A DNA stretch of 64,000 bases from CADEDH01 sp965216205 (lineage in GTDB: Bacteria > Actinomycetota > Acidimicrobiia > Acidimicrobiales > SZUA-35), in NCBI GenBank assembly GCA_965216205.1, contig OZ244139.1:5456001-5520000 (forward strand), in the 5' to 3' direction. A model generated the notes under the pieces. That model saw only the letters and a list, made by a program, of their open reading frames with translations, was not told the DNA's origin and made no database searches. Below are positions 1 through 8,595 of the stretch, one piece after another. A program made the position numbers and the translations under genes. Numbering within the stretch: the first letter of the stretch is position 1; the number at the start of each line of letters is the position of its first letter.

Positions 1-1
1 G

Positions 2-148
2 CGTCCACTGGTGAAGCTCCGGTCCACGGCTGGCACGGGCTACATGTACGTCACCAAGAAGAACAAGGTGAACACCCGCGAGCGGATCGAGCTCAAGAAG
101 TACGATCCGGTCGTGCGCCAGCACGTCATCTTCAAAGAAGAGCGGTAG
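2..148 (+). CDS. rpmG: 50S ribosomal protein bL33, 3' part
   Basis: This is the C-terminal 48 residues of ribosomal protein bL33, a small basic protein of the large ribosomal subunit. The gene starts before the window, so its 5' end is missing. The reading frame gives GTGYMYVTKKNKVNTRERIE and then a C-terminal KKYDPVVRQHVIFKEER, which is the classic bL33 pattern of an aromatic beta strand, a KN turn and a Lys/Arg-rich end. The Cys pairs of zinc-binding bL33 forms would lie partly upstream and none are seen here, so the zinc-free form is more likely. The next gene follows after about 80 bp with its own ribosome binding site. Confidence 0.93.
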   Translation, partial: RPLVKLRSTAGTGYMYVTKKNKVNTRERIELKKYDPVVRQHVIFKEER

Positions 149-229
149 CCCGGGCCCCATCGGCCCGCCCGTACGGCCGACCACCGGCACCGACGCCGCA
201 CGGATCAGCGCAAAGGGAGCGCTCCGACG

Positions 230-1282
230 ATGCTCGGTCGCCGTCTGCTGACCATCCCCGCCGTTCTCGTCGCGCTTCCGCTGCTGGTGCTCACGTCGCC
301 GGTGTGGCTCGTCGGCGGTGCCCTCGTCGACCTGATGACCGGCCTCCGGCGGCTCCCCACCGTCCGCCTCGGGCTCTTCGCCGTCGTGTATCTCGCCCAC
401 GAGTGGGCCGGTGTCGCCGCCGCTGGCGCGCTGTGGATCCGCGAGCGGTTCCGGGCGATGGTGCTCCGACAACAGCTCCATCCGGTCGCCACGACCCACC
501 CCTACCGGCGGATCCAGGGATGGTGGGCCTCGTCGCTGCTGCGGTGGGCCGGTCGACTGGTCGGGCTCCGCCTCGAGCTCCCCGACCCGACCACCCTGCC
601 GACCGACTCGTTCATCCTCCTCAGCCGCCACGCGAGCATGGTCGACGCCATCCTCCCGGCCGATGTGGTGACCAAGCGCCTCGGACGGTTCGCCCACTAC
701 GTGATCAAGGCCGAGCTGCGGTGGGTTCCGAACCTCGACCTCTTCGGCCATCGCCTCGGCAACTACTTCGTTGCCCGCGACGCCGACGGCGACCGTGAGG
801 CGGCGGCGATCTCCCGGTTCGCCAGGACCGCCCTCCCCGACTCGGCGCTCGTGATCTTCCCCGAGGGCACCTACGCCACACCGTCCACCCGGGCGCGGGT
901 CATCGCCTCCCTCGAGCGTCGCGGCGATACACCGTTGGCCGCCTACGCCCGCTCCCTCCAACACCTCCTCCCCCCGAAGCCGGCGGGCACGCTCGCCCTC
1001 CTCGCCGAGCAACCACATCTCGATGTGGTCGTGCTCGGGCACGTCGGGCTGGAGGGGGTGGCCCACCTCACCGGACTACGCCGTCGGCTCCCGCTGGAGC
1101 GGCCCGTCGTGGTCGACTGGTGGCGGTTCCCCCGATCCGACATCCCGGTCGACGAGTCGAGCCGGATTGCCTGGCTCAACGATCGCTGGCGTACCCTCGA
1201 CGCCTGGGTCGCCTCCGTCGACACAGGATCGATGACGACGAGAACCGACGGGACCAGACGGGAGACGGGAACGCAGCAATGA
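230..1282 (+). CDS. Lysophospholipid acyltransferase family protein (PlsC-like)
   Basis: A 350-residue membrane-associated acyltransferase, probably making phosphatidic acid or another acylated lipid at the inner face of the membrane. The N-terminus has hydrophobic stretches (about residues 5-28 and 43-62). The two hallmark motifs are present: H-x4-D at His134/Asp139 (HASMVD) for catalysis, and FPEGT at residues 210-214 for phosphate binding of the glycerol backbone. The ATG is preceded by AAGGGAG at suitable spacing. The stop codon overlaps the start of the next gene as ATGA, so the two are translationally coupled. The exact acceptor cannot be read from sequence; it could be a paralogue of PlsC. 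Confidence 0.82.
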   Translation: MLGRRLLTIPAVLVALPLLVLTSPVWLVGGALVDLMTGLRRLPTVRLGLFAVVYLAHEWAGVAAAGALWIRERFRAMVLRQQLHPVATTHPYRRIQGWWASSLLRWAGRLVGLRLELPDPTTLPTDSFILLSRHASMVDAILPADVVTKRLGRFAHYVIKAELRWVPNLDLFGHRLGNYFVARDADGDREAAAISRFARTALPDSALVIFPEGTYATPSTRARVIASLERRGDTPLAAYARSLQHLLPPKPAGTLALLAEQPHLDVVVLGHVGLEGVAHLTGLRRRLPLERPVVVDWWRFPRSDIPVDESSRIAWLNDRWRTLDAWVASVDTGSMTTRTDGTRRETGTQQ

Positions 1283-2034
1283 GCCGCCTCGAGCCAGACG
1301 CCTACCATCGTTTGCTCACCACCGAGACCGAACGCATCGCCGGTATCGACCCCGACTCGCTCAGCCGCGACGTCGCCCACCTCGAGGGGTGGACGGTGCA
1401 CTCCGTGGTCGGCCACACCGGCTGGCTGCTCCGCTACATCGCGAAGAACCTCGAGGCCTCCCCCGACGACGCCCCACCCCGCTCCTCGGTCGGTGAGCCC
1501 CCGGTGGGGCCCGACGTGCTCGACTGGTTCGCGGAGGGAGCGACCGCGCTCCGGACCAAGCTCGCCTCGGTGGACCTGAACGAGCTCCACCCTTCGTGGC
1601 TCGGCCCCCAGCCGGCGTCGTGGTGGCTACGGCGGGTGACCCACGAGGTCGCGATGCACCGGTGGGATGCCTGCTCCGCCGCGGAGGGCACCGCACCGGC
1701 GGCGACGGCACCGATCGACACCGACCTCGCTCGCGACGGCATCGACGAGATGCTGGAGGTGTTCGCCCCGAACCGCCTGCAGTTCGAGGTGCTCGGGGGG
1801 TCGGGGGAGACCATCCACCTCCACGCCACCGACGCCCCGGACGGCGAGTGGCTCATGACACTCGGCCCCGAGGCGATCGACTGGAGCCACGGTCACGCCA
1901 AGGGCGACGTGGCGGCCAGGGGGGCGATGTCGGATCTCCTGCTGCTCGTGTGGAGCCGACTTCGGGCCGATGCCGTCGAGGTCTTCGGCGATGCCACACT
2001 GATCGACCGGTGGCAGGAAGCGGCGACGTTCTGA
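1279..2034 (+). CDS. Maleylpyruvate isomerase family mycothiol-dependent enzyme
   Basis: A 251-residue protein of the DinB/MDMPI fold, a metal-binding four-helix bundle used by actinobacteria for reactions that need mycothiol. Visible signatures are VGHTGWLLRY (metal-ligand candidate His46) and THEVAMHRWD (residues 121-129, with Glu123 and His127 as candidate ligands), followed by a C-terminal SCP2-like half. The start is the ATG inside the ATGA overlap with the acyltransferase upstream; a longer in-frame extension would lie inside that gene and is rejected. The true substrate is unknown: most members are annotated only by fold. The gene ends facing the sigma factor gene (convergent, 62 bp apart). 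Confidence 0.78.
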   Translation: MSRLEPDAYHRLLTTETERIAGIDPDSLSRDVAHLEGWTVHSVVGHTGWLLRYIAKNLEASPDDAPPRSSVGEPPVGPDVLDWFAEGATALRTKLASVDLNELHPSWLGPQPASWWLRRVTHEVAMHRWDACSAAEGTAPAATAPIDTDLARDGIDEMLEVFAPNRLQFEVLGGSGETIHLHATDAPDGEWLMTLGPEAIDWSHGHAKGDVAARGAMSDLLLLVWSRLRADAVEVFGDATLIDRWQEAATF

Positions 2035-2096
2035 CCACGGTCGACCAGCCGACCGGCCGACCTGCCAACCTGTGGGCCAGCCGAGGTCGGGCCGGA

Positions 2097-2990
2097 TCAC
2101 CGGTTGAGCGCCACCACCGGTAACAGCGGTTCCTCCGGCACGTCGTAGTGCCGATCCCAGCGGGTCAGGCGGTGCTTCCACTCCGACGCTGCACCGATTC
2201 CCTCCACGTAGGCGGCCTGCCGCTTGGCGACCCGCCCGACGGGCGCATCGATGTCGGCCTCGCCCGGCGCCTGATACTGGGCCTCGATCCCGAGCTTCAG
2301 GTTCCGGAGCGCCTCGCTCCGCAACTGGGAGATCCGCGACTCCGTGACACCGAGGAACCGGGCGAGCTCCTGTGAGGTCTTGCCCTCCAGGAAGTAGCCG
2401 ACGATCACGAACCGCTGCCGCTCCGGCAGCAGGTCCACCGCGTCGCGCAGGTAGGTGTGCAGCTCGCGGGTCTCGAGCTCCTCGAGCGGTTCCACCGTCG
2501 ACCGGTCCCGGAGGATATCGACCAGGGTGAGGTCCTCGTCGGAGTCGTCGCTGGTCTCGTGGTCGAGCGCCAACACGACCGATCGGAACAACCGGTCCTG
2601 CAGCTTGGCGAGCTCCTCCCGGCTGACGCCGAGCTCGTCGGCCATCTCGTCGGTGTTGGGCACACGACCCAGGCGAGTGGCGAGGAACTGCTCGGTCGCC
2701 TCGAGCCGACGGGCCAGCATCCGGACCGAGCGGGGGGCCCAGTCGGCGGCCCGGACGGAGTCGAGGATGGCGCCCCGGATGCGCTGGGCGGCGAACCGTT
2801 CGAAGGGAACACCCCGGCTGTCGTCGAAGCGGCGAGCCGCCTCGACCAGACCGAGCGCGCCGGCCCGGGCCAGCTCCTCCCGATCGACGTGGCGGGGGAA
2901 GTGCACCGCGACCTGGAACACCACGTGCTTCACCAGGGGAAGGTTCGCTTCGATGCGAGCGTTCAGCTCCGACTGCGACGTCGTTGTCAT
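2097..2990 (-). CDS. Sigma-70 family RNA polymerase sigma factor, FliA/WhiG-like
   Basis: A sigma factor of about 297 residues of the sigma-28 type (FliA/SigD/WhiG). Region 2 shows NLPLVKHVV, then GALGLVEAARRFDDSRGVPF and the strongly diagnostic AAQRIRGAILDSVRAADWAP. Region 3 follows (VPNTDEMADELGVSREEL) and region 4 ends in the helix-turn-helix EGKTSQELARFLGVTESRIS. A tail of about 50 residues extends beyond region 4. The start chosen is the ATG at 2990, just before the conserved part; an in-frame ATG at 3020 is also possible. No flagellar genes lie nearby, so a developmental or stress role like that of WhiG is as likely as motility. No anti-sigma gene is adjacent. Confidence 0.85.
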   Translation of the reverse strand: MTTTSQSELNARIEANLPLVKHVVFQVAVHFPRHVDREELARAGALGLVEAARRFDDSRGVPFERFAAQRIRGAILDSVRAADWAPRSVRMLARRLEATEQFLATRLGRVPNTDEMADELGVSREELAKLQDRLFRSVVLALDHETSDDSDEDLTLVDILRDRSTVEPLEELETRELHTYLRDAVDLLPERQRFVIVGYFLEGKTSQELARFLGVTESRISQLRSEALRNLKLGIEAQYQAPGEADIDAPVGRVAKRQAAYVEGIGAASEWKHRLTRWDRHYDVPEEPLLPVVALNR

Positions 2991-3210
2991 ACCTATCGTG
3001 CCCTTCGTGTTGTCCTCCATGCAGGAAGAGTTCTCGTCAAGGCGGGCACGAAACTTGAGGAACTTTTCGAGAAAGTTTCCCGTGGTGTGTGCGTCGACAC
3101 GATCGGCGTCGGACTTGAGCGCCCCACCCCGAGATTGAGCCGACGGCACTACCAGCGGCACTGTCAGCGGCACTGCTGGCGGCGTGCTCGCCGCCCGACG
3201 CGGGACGCGG
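2991..3210. other. Non-coding gap between the NAD(P)-binding protein and the sigma factor gene
   Basis: This gap contains no convincing gene, although the sigma factor reading frame stays open through it. It is locally richer in A and T around 3046-3080, where AACTTT and AAAGTT form a short inverted repeat at 3061-3077 about 70 bp before the sigma factor start. This could be part of the sigma factor promoter or an operator. No clear -35/-10 pair was found. Confidence 0.3.
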
Positions 3211-4215
3211 TCAGCTCAGCGCAGAGCCGAGCGCGCCGCTGAACAACGCCACCCGGACACCGCGGGCCCGGAGCTCGGTCAACAACCGTCTCGGTTCGGG
3301 CCACGACGCCAGACCGCCGGCCCCGGCGGGCGCTCGACCCGACCCGGCCTCCACCGCAGCGACCGCCGACACGATGGCGGCTGCCACCGACGGATGGTCG
3401 ATCGCGCCGAGCACGAGGGTCTCCACTGCGCCGAACGCACGACCCCGCACCTCGACCCGGAGCGCCCCCGGGCCACCGTCGTCGTGTGGGGGTCGCAGCA
3501 TCGGCAACCTCGAGGTGAGTCGATCACGTCTCGTGGCCGACACCCGGGCCGAGATGCGCGACGCGTGGGGGAACTCCCGTTGGAGCAGCAACGGGCTCGG
3601 CAGCGCACCGCGATAGCAGTCGCGGGCGCCGAACGGTTCGGGGAACCACGCCAGATCGCGCCCGGACCCACCGCGCCGGAGGATCCACTCCCCGTCGAGC
3701 CAGTCGTGGCCGTCGAGCTTCAGTGCCCGGTGGTGTTGGCGAGCGCAGGCCGGACCCCCGGTGCCGGCCTTGTACACACTGATCACCTCCACTGCGTCGA
3801 GACGCTCCGAGGCGAAACGGGCGAGCACGCAGCTCAGACCGGGAACGAACCCGGCCCCCACCACGACCGACCGACCGACGCGCTCGGCGGTGTCGTGGAG
3901 TCCGAGCAGTTGCCGACACTCGTCGGGGTCGTCGGACAGCGACACGACGTGACTCCCGGCGGCCAGCATCGACGACGCCAGCTTGCAGTGACTGCCGACG
4001 GGACCCGCGAGGATCACGACGTCGGCCGGGTCGGCCGGGTCGGGTGGGTCGCTCCGCACGGTGACGCCGCCGGCGATCGCCTCGAGCGCCGGCAAGACCC
4101 GCTCGACCCGGCGGGCGTCGGCGTCGGTCACCGAGACCTCGGTGGCAGGGGCCTGCACGAGCTGCCGAGCGAGGTGGGATCCGGTGGTACCGAGGCCCAC
4201 CAACGCGAACCGCAT
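3211..4215 (-). CDS. Saccharopine dehydrogenase-like NAD(P)-binding protein
   Basis: A 334-residue protein starting with a Rossmann nucleotide-binding fingerprint, FALVGLGTTGSHLARQLVQ (GxGxxG at residues 7-12). It then shows strand-helix repeats of a saccharopine-dehydrogenase-like family: VVILAGPVGSHCKLA and VVVGAGFVPGLSCVLARFA, the second of which marks the substrate-binding half. A C-terminal dimerisation-type domain follows. The start ATG overlaps the stop of the 46-residue membrane protein upstream (TGATG), so translation is coupled. Cofactor and substrate cannot be told apart from sequence alone; an unrelated oxidoreductase of the same fold is possible. Confidence 0.68.
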   Translation of the reverse strand: MRFALVGLGTTGSHLARQLVQAPATEVSVTDADARRVERVLPALEAIAGGVTVRSDPPDPADPADVVILAGPVGSHCKLASSMLAAGSHVVSLSDDPDECRQLLGLHDTAERVGRSVVVGAGFVPGLSCVLARFASERLDAVEVISVYKAGTGGPACARQHHRALKLDGHDWLDGEWILRRGGSGRDLAWFPEPFGARDCYRGALPSPLLLQREFPHASRISARVSATRRDRLTSRLPMLRPPHDDGGPGALRVEVRGRAFGAVETLVLGAIDHPSVAAAIVSAVAAVEAGSGRAPAGAGGLASWPEPRRLLTELRARGVRVALFSGALGSALS

Positions 4216-4355
4216 CAGGCGAGTTCGTTCTCGGTGATCTCGCGCCACCCGCCGGTCTGGGGCGGGACCCCGCCCGTCCCCCGCAGTCGGACGAGGGCAG
4301 CGATCAGCGCGGCGGCGCCGAGCGCGGCGGCGACCCGCCGGAGGAGTGTGAGCAT
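4215..4355 (-). CDS. Small single-pass membrane protein, 46 residues
   Basis: This short gene reads MLTLLRRVAAALGAAALIAA, continues as a second half of about 26 residues with a Pro/Gly stretch, and ends ITENELA. Residues 3-23 form one hydrophobic helix flanked by arginines. Its stop codon overlaps the ATG of the next gene by one base (TGATG), and it begins 62 bp downstream of the M1 peptidase stop, so it fits a three-gene operon. Codons end in G or C throughout, as in real genes of this genome. No family is recognised. It may serve as a membrane tether or as a coupling peptide. The alternative is a chance reading frame. Confidence 0.5.
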   Translation of the reverse strand: MLTLLRRVAAALGAAALIAALVRLRGTGGVPPQTGGWREITENELA

Positions 4356-4417
4356 CGCGCCAGCCTACGCCTTCGCACCCGCTGCGCGGGTCGCGTCCCC
4401 GACGGCGCCAGGTGGGA

Positions 4418-5977
4418 TCACGACCGGGGGAAGTCCGGTGGGGTTGGCGCGGTGAGCCAGTCGTCGAAGAAGGGGCCCAACTCGGCGCCCGAGACCTCCT
4501 CGGCCACCGCGACGAAGTCGGCGGTCGACGCCGCCGAACCGCCGTACCGCTCCACCCAGAGGCGGAGGATCTCGAAGAACCCGTCGTCGCCCACCTCGAG
4601 TCGGAGGGCGTGGAGCACCATCGCCCCTCGCACGTAGACGGCCTGGCTGAACAGGTCGTCGGTACCCGGGTCGGCGATCGGGCCGAGCCCGGCCCCCTGG
4701 CTGGCGAGGCGGGCGGAGATCGCGTCGATGCCGCCCCCGCCGAGCTGGGGACCATCGGCGCTGTGATCGGCCCACAGCTCCTCGGCGTAGGACGCGAAGC
4801 CCTCGTTGAGCCAGATGTCCTGCCAGGTGGCGGGCGACACGTGGTTGCCGAACCACTGGTGGGCCAGCTCGTGGGCCACGACCGTTTCGGCGGCCCGTGT
4901 GCCGGTGACCAGGTCGGTGCCGAACAGCGACATGGTCTGGTTCTCCAGCGCGAAGCCGAGGGGGGTCGGCACCACCACCACACCGTAGGTGTCGAAGGGG
5001 TACGGGCCGAACACCGTGGCGAAGTAGTCGATCATCTCCGCGGTCCGGCCGAAGTCGAACTCGGCCTCGGTGGCGATGGCGGCGGGGAAGAAGTTCCGTA
5101 TCTGCACCCCGTCGGGGCCGGCCGACCGTTGGATCTCGTAGTCGGCGATCGACACCGCAGCCAGGTAGGACGCCATCGGGGTCGCCATCTCCCACACCCA
5201 GGTCCTGGTGCCGTCACCGTTGTCGACCTCGCCGGTGAGCACGCCGTTCCCGGCGACCTCCAGGGCCGAGGCCGCGGTGACGGTCACCGAGTAGGTCGCC
5301 TTGTCCATCGGATGGTCGTTGCTGGGGAACCACGTGTGGGCGCCGTCGGGCTCGGACGCCACGTAGATGGCACCGCTGCCGGTGGTCAACCAGCCTCCGG
5401 AGAACCCGCTGGCGCCGGCCACCGGTTGCGGGACACCGGCGTAGGTCACGACCGTCGTGAACGACTGCCCGCTGGTCAGGAGCTCGGCCGGGGTGACCGT
5501 CAACTCCGGTGGCGCGTGATCGATCTGCGCTGGGGCCCCGTCGACGGTGACCGTGACCGCGTCGAACGGGCCGAAGTCGAGGTTGAACGTCTCGAGGTCC
5601 TGGGTGGCGGTGGCGGCGATCGTGGCCTCGGCCTCGATCCGGCCGGTGGTGTCGTCGAAGGTGATCACGAGGTCGTAGTGGTCGACGTCGTAGCCACCGT
5701 TGCCGAGCTGGGCGTAGTAGGGGTCGCCGATCCCGGCTGCGCCCACCAGCGGGTCGTCGGGCGGGGCCGACGACCCATCGTCGGACTCGCCGTCGGACTC
5801 GCCGTCCGATCCGCCGTCGGCCGTGATGGTCGGGGTGGAGGCCACGGTCGTGGTGTCGACCGACTCGTCGGCGACCGTGGTGGCGGTCGCCTCCTCGTCG
5901 CTGAAGCCCACCACACCGCAACCCGTGATGAGAACGGCGCACGCGACTGCCGACGCCGCGACCGATCGAATCGACAT
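4418..5977 (-). CDS. M1 family zinc aminopeptidase, lipoprotein
   Basis: A 519-residue exported metallopeptidase. The N-terminus is a lipoprotein signal, AACAVLITGC-like, with the lipobox Cys near residue 20, followed by an acidic/Thr linker, so it should sit on the outer face of the membrane. The M1 N-terminal beta domain leads to an exopeptidase motif variant (GFALENQT, in place of GAMEN) and to the catalytic zinc site HELAHQWFGNHV, with His369, His373 and, 18 residues later, Glu392 (WLNEGFASY). The ERAP1-like C-terminal helical domain is missing, as in other short bacterial members. The start is supported by a -10 box 8 nt upstream. Likely role: peptide trimming at the cell surface. Confidence 0.87.
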   Translation of the reverse strand: MSIRSVAASAVACAVLITGCGVVGFSDEEATATTVADESVDTTTVASTPTITADGGSDGESDGESDDGSSAPPDDPLVGAAGIGDPYYAQLGNGGYDVDHYDLVITFDDTTGRIEAEATIAATATQDLETFNLDFGPFDAVTVTVDGAPAQIDHAPPELTVTPAELLTSGQSFTTVVTYAGVPQPVAGASGFSGGWLTTGSGAIYVASEPDGAHTWFPSNDHPMDKATYSVTVTAASALEVAGNGVLTGEVDNGDGTRTWVWEMATPMASYLAAVSIADYEIQRSAGPDGVQIRNFFPAAIATEAEFDFGRTAEMIDYFATVFGPYPFDTYGVVVVPTPLGFALENQTMSLFGTDLVTGTRAAETVVAHELAHQWFGNHVSPATWQDIWLNEGFASYAEELWADHSADGPQLGGGGIDAISARLASQGAGLGPIADPGTDDLFSQAVYVRGAMVLHALRLEVGDDGFFEILRLWVERYGGSAASTADFVAVAEEVSGAELGPFFDDWLTAPTPPDFPRS

Positions 5978-5985
5978 CGGCCCCG

Positions 5986-5991
5986 ACGGTA
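5986..5991 (-). promoter_or_regulatory. -10 box (TACCGT) of a leaderless promoter for the M1 peptidase gene
   Basis: On the minus strand TACCGT is followed by 8 nt and then the ATG, the spacing expected if transcription starts at or next to the start codon. No convincing -35 box is seen. Confidence 0.45.
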
Positions 5992-6070
5992 CACGACGCC
6001 GGGATCGGTTCGTCTTCGCCCACCGATCGGGGAGCCGGTAGCGTTCGAGTCGTACCCAGGAGAAACTCCC

Positions 6071-7045
6071 ATGGCGCCCGACACCCGAGTCCCGACCCGC
6101 TCGACGGCCACCGACCGCTCCCCCACCGTCACGACGTTGCCGGTCGTCGACCTCGCCGGCCACCTCGCGGGCGATCCCGCCGCAACCGCGGTGGCGGCGG
6201 AGCAGGTCCGGGACGCGCTGACCGAGGTCGGGTTCCTGTCGATCGTCGGCCACGGCGTCGCCTGGCAGCAGGTGACCTCGATCTACGAGTGGGCCGCCGC
6301 CTACCACGCCCTCCCCGACGACGCGAAGCTCGACCATCCGATGGGTCCTTCGACGATGGGCTACATGCCGCTCGGCGGCGCGCAGCGCGACGGCCCACCG
6401 GCCCTCAACGCCGCGTTCTTCATGGGCCGGCCCGGTTCGCGACGCAACGGCTTCCCGGACCCTGCCGCGTTGCCCGGTTTCGAGGAGGCGGTCGGTGACT
6501 ACTACCGGGTGATGGACCGGCTGGGCCATCACCTGCTCCCGCTGTACTCGCTGGCCGCGGGGATGCCCGCCGGGTTCTTCGATCAGTTCTTCGACCCGGC
6601 GCTGGCCACGCTACGGATGACCCACTACCCGGCGTTGCCGGCCAGCGACGACCAGTGGGGTATCGATCCCCACTCCGACGCCGGCTACATGACGATGCTC
6701 CCGTCGAACCCGGTGGCCGGTCTCCAGATCCAGGCCCCGACCGGGGAATGGTTCGACGTGGAGCAGGAGCCGGAGTCGTTCGTGGTCAACGCCGGCGACA
6801 TGCTCCGCCGTTGGACCAACGACCGGTTCCTGTCGACGAAGCACCGGGCCCGGAACACGTCGACGGTCGACCGGTACGCGATCCCGTTCTTCTTCGATCC
6901 GCGGGTCGACAGCGTGATCGAGCCGGTGCCGAGCTGTGTCGAGCCGGGTGAGGCCCCCCGCCACGAGCCGCTCGTCTACCGCGACTACCTCACGAGGTTC
7001 ATGCAGGACGGCTATGCGGCGACGAGACCGGACGTGTCAGGCTGA
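6071..7045 (+). CDS. Isopenicillin N synthase family 2-oxoglutarate/Fe(II) dioxygenase
   Basis: A 324-residue non-haem iron oxygenase. The N-terminal DIOX_N part begins at about residue 22 (LPVVDLAGHL) and contains VGFLSIVGHGV. The double-stranded beta-helix core holds the iron triad His201-x-Asp203 (PHSDAGYMTML) and His258 (STKHRARN). Arg268 follows in RYAIPFFFDP, the position that binds the 2-oxoglutarate carboxylate. The start ATG has AGGAG at good distance. The product is cytoplasmic; the substrate is unknown, and homologues act on amino acids, peptides and plant-hormone-like acids. The next gene starts 4 bp after the stop, so the two are probably cotranscribed. Confidence 0.85.
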   Translation: MAPDTRVPTRSTATDRSPTVTTLPVVDLAGHLAGDPAATAVAAEQVRDALTEVGFLSIVGHGVAWQQVTSIYEWAAAYHALPDDAKLDHPMGPSTMGYMPLGGAQRDGPPALNAAFFMGRPGSRRNGFPDPAALPGFEEAVGDYYRVMDRLGHHLLPLYSLAAGMPAGFFDQFFDPALATLRMTHYPALPASDDQWGIDPHSDAGYMTMLPSNPVAGLQIQAPTGEWFDVEQEPESFVVNAGDMLRRWTNDRFLSTKHRARNTSTVDRYAIPFFFDPRVDSVIEPVPSCVEPGEAPRHEPLVYRDYLTRFMQDGYAATRPDVSG

Positions 7046-7049
7046 CGCG

Positions 7050-7601
7050 ATGACCGGCCAGACCGACCCCTCGTCCGACCCGTCCACCGGCAGCGCCCAG
7101 CCGCCTCCCGACACCCTCAACGACGTCGGCGTGCTGACGCGGCGGGAGATCGAAGCTCGGATCGTGGCGCCGCTGATCGAACGACTCGGCGAGGAGTTCG
7201 GGGCCGACCGGGTCACCGAGATCGCCCGGGAGGTCGTGGTGAGCGTGGCCAGGACCCAGGGCGGCCAACTGGCCGACGCGCTCGGTGGGAACGACCTCGA
7301 CGCCTTCGCCGACAGCATGGAGAACTGGACCAAGGGCGACGCCCTCGAGATCGAGGTGGTGGAGAAGACCGACGACGTCTTCGCGTTCAACGTGACCCGC
7401 TGCCGCTACGCCGAGATGTACCGGTCGCTCGGGATCCCCGAGCTGGGAGCGCTGTTCTCCTGCAACCGCGACGGCACGATGGTGGAGGGGTTCAACCCGA
7501 GCATCACCTTCGAGCGGAGCCAGACGATCATGGGCGGCGCCTCCCACTGCGACTTCCGCTACACCCTCCCGTCGGGGCCGACCCCGGTGGAGCTCGGCTG
7601 A
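7050..7601 (+). CDS. L-2-amino-thiazoline-4-carboxylic acid hydrolase family protein
   Basis: A 183-residue cytoplasmic protein with the pattern of the ATC hydrolase family (the family named after the L-cysteine-forming ring-opening enzyme). Visible family features are VLTRREIEARIVAPLIERL near residue 28, the central FNVTRCRYAEMYRSLGIPEL (Cys conserved), the second conserved Cys in GALFSCNRDG, and GASHCDFRY near the C-terminus. It begins 4 bp after the 2-oxoglutarate oxygenase stop, so the two may act on one substrate, possibly a sulfur- or nitrogen-containing ring; that link is inference. The gene ends 7 bp from the convergent transporter gene. Confidence 0.72.
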   Translation: MTGQTDPSSDPSTGSAQPPPDTLNDVGVLTRREIEARIVAPLIERLGEEFGADRVTEIAREVVVSVARTQGGQLADALGGNDLDAFADSMENWTKGDALEIEVVEKTDDVFAFNVTRCRYAEMYRSLGIPELGALFSCNRDGTMVEGFNPSITFERSQTIMGGASHCDFRYTLPSGPTPVELG

Positions 7602-7608
7602 CGCCACC

Positions 7609-8589
7609 TCACGACGACCGGGCCCGGACCCGCTGGTCGAGAACGAGCCCGCCGACCACGGCTGTCGTTCCGGCGATCTGTCCGGGCGCGATCGATTCAC
7701 CCAGGAAGATCCACGCCGCGAGGCCGCTCGTGACCGGGACGGTGAACAACAGTGGTGCGATCTGGGCCGGCGGGAGCGAGCGGAGGACCCAGTTCCACAG
7801 TGACCAGGCCACGAAGACCGGCCCCACGATCACCCACGCCATCGCCAGCCAGCCATCGCCGGAGACCGACGCCCACTCCTGTTGGCGAAGTGTCGGAGCG
7901 GTCGAGAGGAGGATGGGGACCGCCGCCATCGAGACCGCGTAGGTGGTCAGGGTGAACGGTGGGTACCGGTCGACCAGTCCCCGGTTCAGCATCAGGTAGG
8001 CCGCATAGAGCGCAGCGACGACCAGGGAGATCGCGTCGCCCCAGCCCAGCGCGACCGACGTCCGGGTTCCGACGAACAGCGCGGTTCCTCCCGCCGCGAG
8101 CGCCAATGCCGCCACGGTGACGAGCGGCGGGCGTCGTCGGGTGAGGATCGCGTCGAACGTGGCCACCCAGAGCGGCACCAACGCGAGGAGCAGGGACGCG
8201 GAGAAGGCGCTCGTGTAGGCGAGCCCGACGCTGAAGCCGAAGACGTAGCCGCAGAAGCCGACAACGGCGACGGCGACGAATCGACGGCGGTCGTGGGGCG
8301 CGATGGGCACCCGGCTTCTCGTCAGTCCCACGACAATCCACCCGATGACCGCCATCCCGGCGAAGCGGATGAAGTTGAACGAAGCGACGCTGAACTGGTT
8401 GAGCGCATGCTTGGCCAGGACGAAGTTGACGCCCCAACCGAGCACGACGAGCGCAGCGACCAGCCACGGCAGGTGAACGAGACGACGGTCTCGTCCGGTC
8501 GATGAGGGTTCGGCGACCGGGTCTCGGATGTCCACCGCTGCAGCATGGCGCCGGATCATCGCTGGTGCTGGCGGAATGCGGACAGGCAA
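7609..8589 (-). CDS. EamA/DMT family transporter
   Basis: A 326-residue integral membrane protein with ten predicted helices arranged as two five-helix EamA repeats. The first begins LPWLVAALVVLGWGVNFVLA and the second ALGWGDAISLVVAALYAAYL. Such carriers export amino acids and related metabolites. The upstream neighbour on the same strand is a carbamoylase, with 6 bp between the genes, so it belongs to the hydantoin block and may move its substrate or product. The start is uncertain: TTG at 8589 gives the longest frame, while an ATG at 8559 is equally consistent with the first helix. Neither has a strong ribosome binding site. Confidence 0.83.
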   Translation of the reverse strand: MPVRIPPAPAMIRRHAAAVDIRDPVAEPSSTGRDRRLVHLPWLVAALVVLGWGVNFVLAKHALNQFSVASFNFIRFAGMAVIGWIVVGLTRSRVPIAPHDRRRFVAVAVVGFCGYVFGFSVGLAYTSAFSASLLLALVPLWVATFDAILTRRRPPLVTVAALALAAGGTALFVGTRTSVALGWGDAISLVVAALYAAYLMLNRGLVDRYPPFTLTTYAVSMAAVPILLSTAPTLRQQEWASVSGDGWLAMAWVIVGPVFVAWSLWNWVLRSLPPAQIAPLLFTVPVTSGLAAWIFLGESIAPGQIAGTTAVVGGLVLDQRVRARSS

Positions 8590-8595
8590 CCCACA

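Noticed and set aside
4412..7045. An 877-residue plus-strand reading frame
   Set aside because: The first two thirds are antisense to the M1 peptidase; only the part from 6071 is a real gene.
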